From Microvenator marinus (GTDB taxonomy: Bacteria > Myxococcota_A > Bradymonadia > Bradymonadales > Bradymonadaceae): a stretch of 64,000 nucleotides of DNA. This document shows positions 61,343 to 64,000 of the stretch, in pieces. The stretch is from positions 2,001,001 through 2,065,000 of the forward strand of contig NZ_CP042467.1 of NCBI RefSeq assembly GCF_007993755.1. Direction: 5' to 3'. The notes beneath the pieces were generated by a model. It ran no database searches and was not told the origin of the DNA. It saw nothing but the letters and a program-made list of their open reading frames with translations. Numbering within the stretch: position 1 is the first letter of the stretch; each line of letters begins with the position of its first letter. The position numbers were made by a program, and so were the translations under genes.

Positions 61343-64000
<2,658 letters not shown>

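Overview
The window is about 54% GC by eye, densely coded, and reads as a chromosome segment of a Gram-negative, diderm bacterium of the Myxococcota (old Deltaproteobacteria). Evidence: a full type II secretion operon ending in gspN, a pilMNOPQ operon, a large set of genes resembling the myxobacterial Glt gliding machinery, a Hanks-type kinase, many acidic or proline-rich single-pass membrane proteins, and a C-terminal sorting signal of the MYXO-CTERM type. A Bradymonadales-like lineage would fit, but that is an inference. I see no phage, transposon, CRISPR array or tRNA gene. At the right edge an rRNA operon enters on the minus strand (23S then 5S).

Layout. 1-13400 (+): gspC (partial), D, E, F, G, H, I, J, K, L, M, N, nearly all overlapping or closely abutting. 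13403-19054: an EpmA-like lysyl-tRNA synthetase paralogue (-), a small lipoprotein plus five small membrane or membrane-anchored proteins (+), a membrane Ser/Thr kinase (-), an 88-aa orphan (+) and methylthioadenosine phosphorylase (-). 19118-26069 (-): pilM-N-O-P-Q plus a sixth lipoprotein gene, closed by a clear terminator; PilQ carries an unusual roughly 265-residue coiled coil. 26265-30242 (+): a 77-aa orphan, an L,D-transpeptidase, a tail-anchored acidic protein and a small membrane protein. 30239-34327 (-): proB and the B12-dependent ribonucleotide reductase nrdJ, with two NrdR-box-like sites 32 bp apart upstream. 34651-41795: an NDH-2-like flavoprotein, a zinc-ribbon/TM/KPAE-repeat protein, a lipoprotein, yacG, a HEAT-repeat membrane protein, a Tgl/PilF-like TPR lipoprotein and an RqcH/NFACT protein.

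41797-53878 (-) is the most interesting block: eight consecutive genes that look like a compact gliding/focal-adhesion envelope complex. In transcription order these are a VWA-domain lipoprotein (CglB/CglD-like), two paralogous outer-membrane barrels (GltB, GltA), three TPR proteins (GltC, GltD, GltE), a small exported protein (GltF) and a GltJ/AgmX-like inner-membrane protein with zinc ribbon, GYF and TonB-like domains. In Myxococcus xanthus the corresponding genes are split between clusters; here they form one run. Divergent from it is a 916-aa surface protein with DUF11, four Ig-like repeats and a sorting tail.

56854-60344 (-): fadI and fadJ (beta-oxidation) under a promoter with a TetR-type palindrome. 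60521-60997 (+): a small YdjM-like membrane protein. 61037-64000 (-): rRNA terminator, 5S, spacer and most of 23S. Together the window holds the envelope-spanning machines (T2SS, type IVa pilus, Glt-like complex) expected of a surface-motile, possibly predatory bacterium. Motor (AglRQS) and polarity (MglA/MglB) genes are not in the window, so motility itself is not shown.
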